Positions 5,786-8,502 of a stretch of 8,502 nt of DNA are shown here, piece after piece. Position 1 is the first letter of the stretch. Every line of letters starts with the position of its first letter. Source of the stretch: Sulfurospirillaceae bacterium (lineage in GTDB: Bacteria; Campylobacterota; Campylobacteria; Campylobacterales; Sulfurospirillaceae); NCBI GenBank assembly GCA_028705785.1, contig JAQWCT010000108.1, forward strand, positions 1 to 8,502, read 5' to 3'. The notes below the pieces were generated by a model. That model was not told the origin of the DNA, did not search any database, and saw only the letters and a program-made list of their open reading frames with translations. The position numbers were made by a program, and so were the translations under genes.

Positions 5786-7695
5786 TAACTATACTCCATA
5801 GAACGCGTTATCTTATACTCTCCATTACCCGAATCTTTAAGCATAATTTCTCTTGCTATTTCTCGCTCTTTTGGATTATAAGTAATGTCTCTTGGTGGAG
5901 AAATTAATTTAAATTTGATTTCATTAAATTCTTTCCATGGAGAATGGTTGATGATTTTCGCTGTAAAGACTTTGGTTTGCACTTGATTTAAAGAATTTCT
6001 AAATTCATGTAACTCTTCTTTTTTATCTTTATAAGTTTGCAAAAGAGCATTGTATTCAACAACTTTTTCTTGAAAATCTTTGACCTTAGCAAACAAAGTA
6101 ATAGGTGGTTCAACACCATTTTTCTTCAATTCTAAAATCTTCGTCTTAACCATTTCTGCTGTTGGTTTGTTTTTTTCTATCGTATCTTTTTTAGCACCAA
6201 GTTGTTTTGGATAAGCTTTGAGTTCTTCTTCTAAAACACTAATCTTTTTATTGATAGAGAGAATTTGTTCATTAAATTCTTTCGTAACACTAGGGTCAAT
6301 AAAGAGTTTATTATTGTTACCTTTTAGCTCTTGAATTTCTATAATTTCGGACGCTGTTATTTTTCCATTAGATATTAAAACATCAATTTTAACAATTTTG
6401 GCAATAATTTCACCACCAATCATCTGCTTTACATGTACAACATCACCAATAACTTTTCCGCCCTCTAATCTATCTATCTCTATCTCTCTACCATTGGCTT
6501 CACCACGATGTACTGCAATAGTGATTTTATCAGATTCAATATACGCACTTTGATGCGTTTGTCCACCTATTTCAACAATTTTTGCCTTAATTTTAGCACC
6601 ACTACCGATGTTACCTTGCACAACCAGTTCAGTTGTTTCAACGCTCATCCCAGCACCAATAGCATCTTTGAGGATATCTTTTTCTTTAATATTAATCTTG
6701 ATATTTGAAGTAATATTGGCATCAATTGAACCTGTAGAGCGAAAACTAATTTCATTGATTTCCATTTGGTCTTGAATATCAAAAGTTCCTTTGTCAAAAT
6801 TAACATAGCCACCTCTATTGGCAATGTATTTTACACTCGTTTCGCTTTCTTTTTTAACAACATTTGCTGTAATACCAATGGGTGTTTCATTGGTTTTCTT
6901 AGGTTCTTTAACCGCAATAAATAACCCTCGACAATTTCTTCCTGGTATTCCCATTTGTGGTTTAATATATTCAACGATACATTCATCTTTTTCAACGGCT
7001 AAAACGAAACCTCTTTTAGAATAATCGACTTTCCCATCGGTACTTTTGGCATTAATTTTTTTCTTATAATGATAAATTAAATCATCATTGATAGGAAGAA
7101 CTTCGTCAACACCTTGACAAACAACAAAAGATTGAGCTTGATCAAGAATACCGTTGATTCTAATAGAAGATACGATTTTTTTCACTTCTTTGTACATATT
7201 TTGATCTCGCATACCTAAAAGAACACCCGCTTTAATTTTTTTAATTTGAATATCATCAATCATCGCCTGTTCTAACTTAGAAGTGTATTTGACATCGTGG
7301 CTTTGAGCTACTGTTGCAATAATCTTTGTTAAACTCTTATTGCCACTTAAGGTGATTTGAGGGAGGACATCTATATCTTCTTCTTTTTCTATTTTAAAAA
7401 TTTCTACTCTATAGCGTTGTTTGAATTTAATGATAGGATTGAGTAAAAATGCATCATCTAAGATAAGCTTCATCTCCTCTTCGCCCATTTCATTATCTTC
7501 ACTTTTATCGTCACTGTAGAAAGTAGCGATTTTCAGAATCTTAAATGATAAATCCGTAGGTTTGATATGATTAGCTACAGCAATATTTTTGAGTTCTTTC
7601 ATGACATTGATAGTATCTATAATAATAGATTTAAACTCTGATGACTCAGTCGTTTCATCTGTATTACTACTGGTGATTTTGTCAAACAAACCCAA
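5785..7695 (-). CDS. fapA: DUF342 / FapA-family polymer-like protein
   Basis: A 636-residue member of the DUF342/FapA family ('flagellar assembly protein A'), cytosolic with no signal peptide. Layout: an acidic N-terminal region (1-110); an alpha/beta part to about 230; the family hallmark KPQMGIPGRNCRGLFI (245-260); a beta-helix-like central repeat (about 290-460) with recurring G-x-I-x-x-G-A and hydrophobic-alternating strands such as GNIGSGAKIKAKIVEIGG (361-378); and a charged coiled-coil region (about 472-580). In Vibrio a FapA homologue influences flagellation and polar protein placement, but the molecular role here is unknown and the symbol is a family label. The start is a TTG at 7695, preceded at ideal spacing (5 nt) by a consensus AAAGGAG; no ATG competes nearby. 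It is the first gene of the string, divergent from murJ, and its stop overlaps the ruvA start by one base. Confidence 0.88.
   Translation of the reverse strand: MGLFDKITSSNTDETTESSEFKSIIIDTINVMKELKNIAVANHIKPTDLSFKILKIATFYSDDKSEDNEMGEEEMKLILDDAFLLNPIIKFKQRYRVEIFKIEKEEDIDVLPQITLSGNKSLTKIIATVAQSHDVKYTSKLEQAMIDDIQIKKIKAGVLLGMRDQNMYKEVKKIVSSIRINGILDQAQSFVVCQGVDEVLPINDDLIYHYKKKINAKSTDGKVDYSKRGFVLAVEKDECIVEYIKPQMGIPGRNCRGLFIAVKEPKKTNETPIGITANVVKKESETSVKYIANRGGYVNFDKGTFDIQDQMEINEISFRSTGSIDANITSNIKINIKEKDILKDAIGAGMSVETTELVVQGNIGSGAKIKAKIVEIGGQTHQSAYIESDKITIAVHRGEANGREIEIDRLEGGKVIGDVVHVKQMIGGEIIAKIVKIDVLISNGKITASEIIEIQELKGNNNKLFIDPSVTKEFNEQILSINKKISVLEEELKAYPKQLGAKKDTIEKNKPTAEMVKTKILELKKNGVEPPITLFAKVKDFQEKVVEYNALLQTYKDKKEELHEFRNSLNQVQTKVFTAKIINHSPWKEFNEIKFKLISPPRDITYNPKEREIAREIMLKDSGNGEYKITRSMEYS
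6427..6437 (-). repeat. TACATGTAAAG motif, copy 5 (opposite orientation)
   Basis: Exact copy on the minus strand inside the DUF342 gene, read as GTA CAT GTA AAG (Val-His-Val-Lys). It is the only copy whose AAAG tail points along the direction of transcription. Confidence 0.6.
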
Positions 7696-7824
7696 TGTAA
7701 CTCCTTTGAAATTATAATACTTCTTCTCGACTTTAACATCGACAAAATAAAATAAAAATGAAACGAATGGTATCTAAAAATAGTTAAAAAAGAAGTTTAA
7801 ACCATTTTTTGATAAGATAACAAC
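7696..7824. promoter_or_regulatory. Divergent intergenic region between the DUF342 gene and murJ
   Basis: This 129-bp AT-rich gap must hold promoters for both directions. Toward the DUF342 gene a perfect minus-strand TATAAT sits at 7711-7716, but it is so close to the Shine-Dalgarno (7701-7707) that the transcript would begin at or inside it; the overlapping TATTAT (7714-7719) would just retain it. Toward murJ, TATCTA at 7771-7776 is preceded by TG at the extended -10 position and is the best of several weak candidates. murJ has no clear Shine-Dalgarno. AATGGT (7766-7771) and ACCATT (7801-7806) form a short, widely spaced inverted repeat of doubtful meaning. Confidence 0.4.
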
Positions 7825-8412
7825 ATGTTAATTAAATCATTTTTTACCAACAGCATAGGTACACTTGTCTCAAGGATTTTGGGCTTCATAAGAGATACAC
7901 TCACCGCTTCTGTATTGGGGGCAAATATTTATAGTGATATTTTCTTTGTAGCGTTTAAACTTCCCAATCTTTTTAGACGCATTTTTGCTGAGGGTGCTTT
8001 TACGCAAAGTTTTATCCCAAGCTTCATTAAAACAGCCCATAAATCTCTTTTCACTTTTATCGTCTTTAAAAGATTTTTGATTTTTCTTATTGTTTTTTCT
8101 CTTCTTGTCACACTCTTTAGTGATTTTTTTGCCAAGATGATGGCTTTTGGTTTTAATGAAGAGACAATTGCACTTGCGGCTCCTTTTGTAGCGATTAATT
8201 TTTACTATCTTCCATTGATTTTCATTGTCACCCTTTTAGGCTCACTACTCCAATATAAACACCACTTTGCAACCACTGCCTTTTCAACAGCTCTTTTAAA
8301 TATAGGCATGATTGGAGCGTTACTTTTGTTCCAAAATTGGGATAGAAAAACGATTGTTTATGCTCTCAGTTATGGCGTTTTAGTGGGTGGATTACTGCAA
8401 TTGATTATGTAA
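7825..8412 (+). CDS. murJ: MurJ lipid II flippase, N-terminal fragment (interrupted)
   Basis: MurJ is the inner-membrane MOP-superfamily flippase that moves lipid II across the membrane. The first 194 residues are unmistakable: SRILGFIRD (16-24), SDIFFVAFKLPNLFRRIFAEGAF (37-59), then membrane segments at about 84-102, 120-144, 152-170 and 177-194. R17, R23, D38 and R51 line up with charged residues shown to be important in E. coli MurJ (R18, R24, D39, R52). Family length is about 460-520 residues with 14 membrane helices, so the fragment carries about six and lacks the rest, including the cavity arginine near position 270. The frame stops at a TAA (8410-8412) exactly where the sequence becomes GC-richer and insertion-sequence-like; the natural reading seems to end at about 8407. 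A fragment like this should not work as a flippase. The ATG at 7825 gives the usual family N-terminus. Confidence 0.92.
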   Translation: MLIKSFFTNSIGTLVSRILGFIRDTLTASVLGANIYSDIFFVAFKLPNLFRRIFAEGAFTQSFIPSFIKTAHKSLFTFIVFKRFLIFLIVFSLLVTLFSDFFAKMMAFGFNEETIALAAPFVAINFYYLPLIFIVTLLGSLLQYKHHFATTAFSTALLNIGMIGALLLFQNWDRKTIVYALSYGVLVGGLLQLIM

Positions 8413-8502
8413 TTATTATGGATGTAATTTCCGGCAAATATGGATTCCCAGCCGAAATTGCCGACGACCCCTTGCTAGGAATAGTTTTAAGCCAATCTGA
8501 TC
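8408..8502. mobile_element. Probable end of an insertion sequence, IS21-like, cut by window edge
   Basis: From 8408 the sequence no longer continues murJ and becomes about 50% GC in 8421-8475, clearly above its surroundings. It begins with TG, as IS21-family elements do. It holds a repeated TATGGAT at 8417-8423 and 8439-8445 (22 bp apart), and CGGCAA (8432-8437) facing TTGCCG (8458-8463). On the minus strand the words GGCAATTTCGGCTGG and TTTGCCGGAAAT resemble the multiple terminal repeats I associate with IS21-type ends. No transposase is visible in the 95 bp available and the target duplication cannot be tested, so the family call is tentative. Confidence 0.5.

Noticed and set aside
7795..7802. 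Perfect palindrome GTTTAAAC upstream of murJ
   Set aside because: An 8-bp AT-rich palindrome in an AT-rich gap is expected by chance, and it occurs once.
8418..8502. Open frame on the plus strand beginning ATG GAT GTA ATT and running to the window end
   Set aside because: Only 28 codons, no Shine-Dalgarno, no recognisable protein family, and the opposite strand is equally open. It is better explained as the terminal repeats of an insertion sequence.

Overview
The window looks like chromosomal DNA of a member of the Campylobacterota (Epsilonproteobacteria). The base composition is AT-rich and the proteins read like Campylobacter/Sulfurospirillum homologues. The order fapA (DUF342)-ruvA-ddl-small gene-hydrolase-murF, with murJ divergent, is the order I remember from Campylobacter jejuni. 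The genus is inferred: a Sulfurospirillum-like relative is plausible but not proven.

Layout. Positions 1-1416 (minus) hold the N-terminal two thirds of phosphate acetyltransferase (pta), cut by the left edge. An 82-bp gap (1417-1498) carries three tandem 11-bp repeats and probably the pta promoter. From 1499 to 7695 runs a tight minus-strand gene string, transcribed in the order fapA-like DUF342 gene, ruvA, ddl, a Phd/YefM-type small protein, an alpha/beta hydrolase, an acylphosphatase and murF. Junctions overlap or nearly touch; the largest gap is about 50 bp after ddl. Positions 7696-7824 form a divergent intergenic region. murJ starts at 7825 on the plus strand.

Function. Four loci concern the cell envelope. 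Ddl makes D-Ala-D-Ala, MurF adds it to UDP-MurNAc-tripeptide, and MurJ flips lipid II; MurF here carries an unusual membrane N-terminus. RuvA is the Holliday-junction subunit. Pta makes acetyl phosphate, and the acylphosphatase could hydrolyse it or related acyl phosphates.

Unusual points. (1) murJ breaks off after about 194 residues at a sharp change to GC-richer sequence resembling the end of an IS21-family insertion sequence, so it is either interrupted or the contig is joined at a repeat. (2) An 11-mer, TACATGTAAAG, built on an 8-bp palindrome, occurs four times exactly and once with a one-base insertion, inside three unrelated genes and in different reading frames. This suggests a DNA-level signal. 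(3) The three 11-bp direct repeats upstream of pta look like an operator. (4) A Phd/YefM-type antitoxin-like gene sits alone in a peptidoglycan operon. No RNA gene, CRISPR array or convincing terminator was found.
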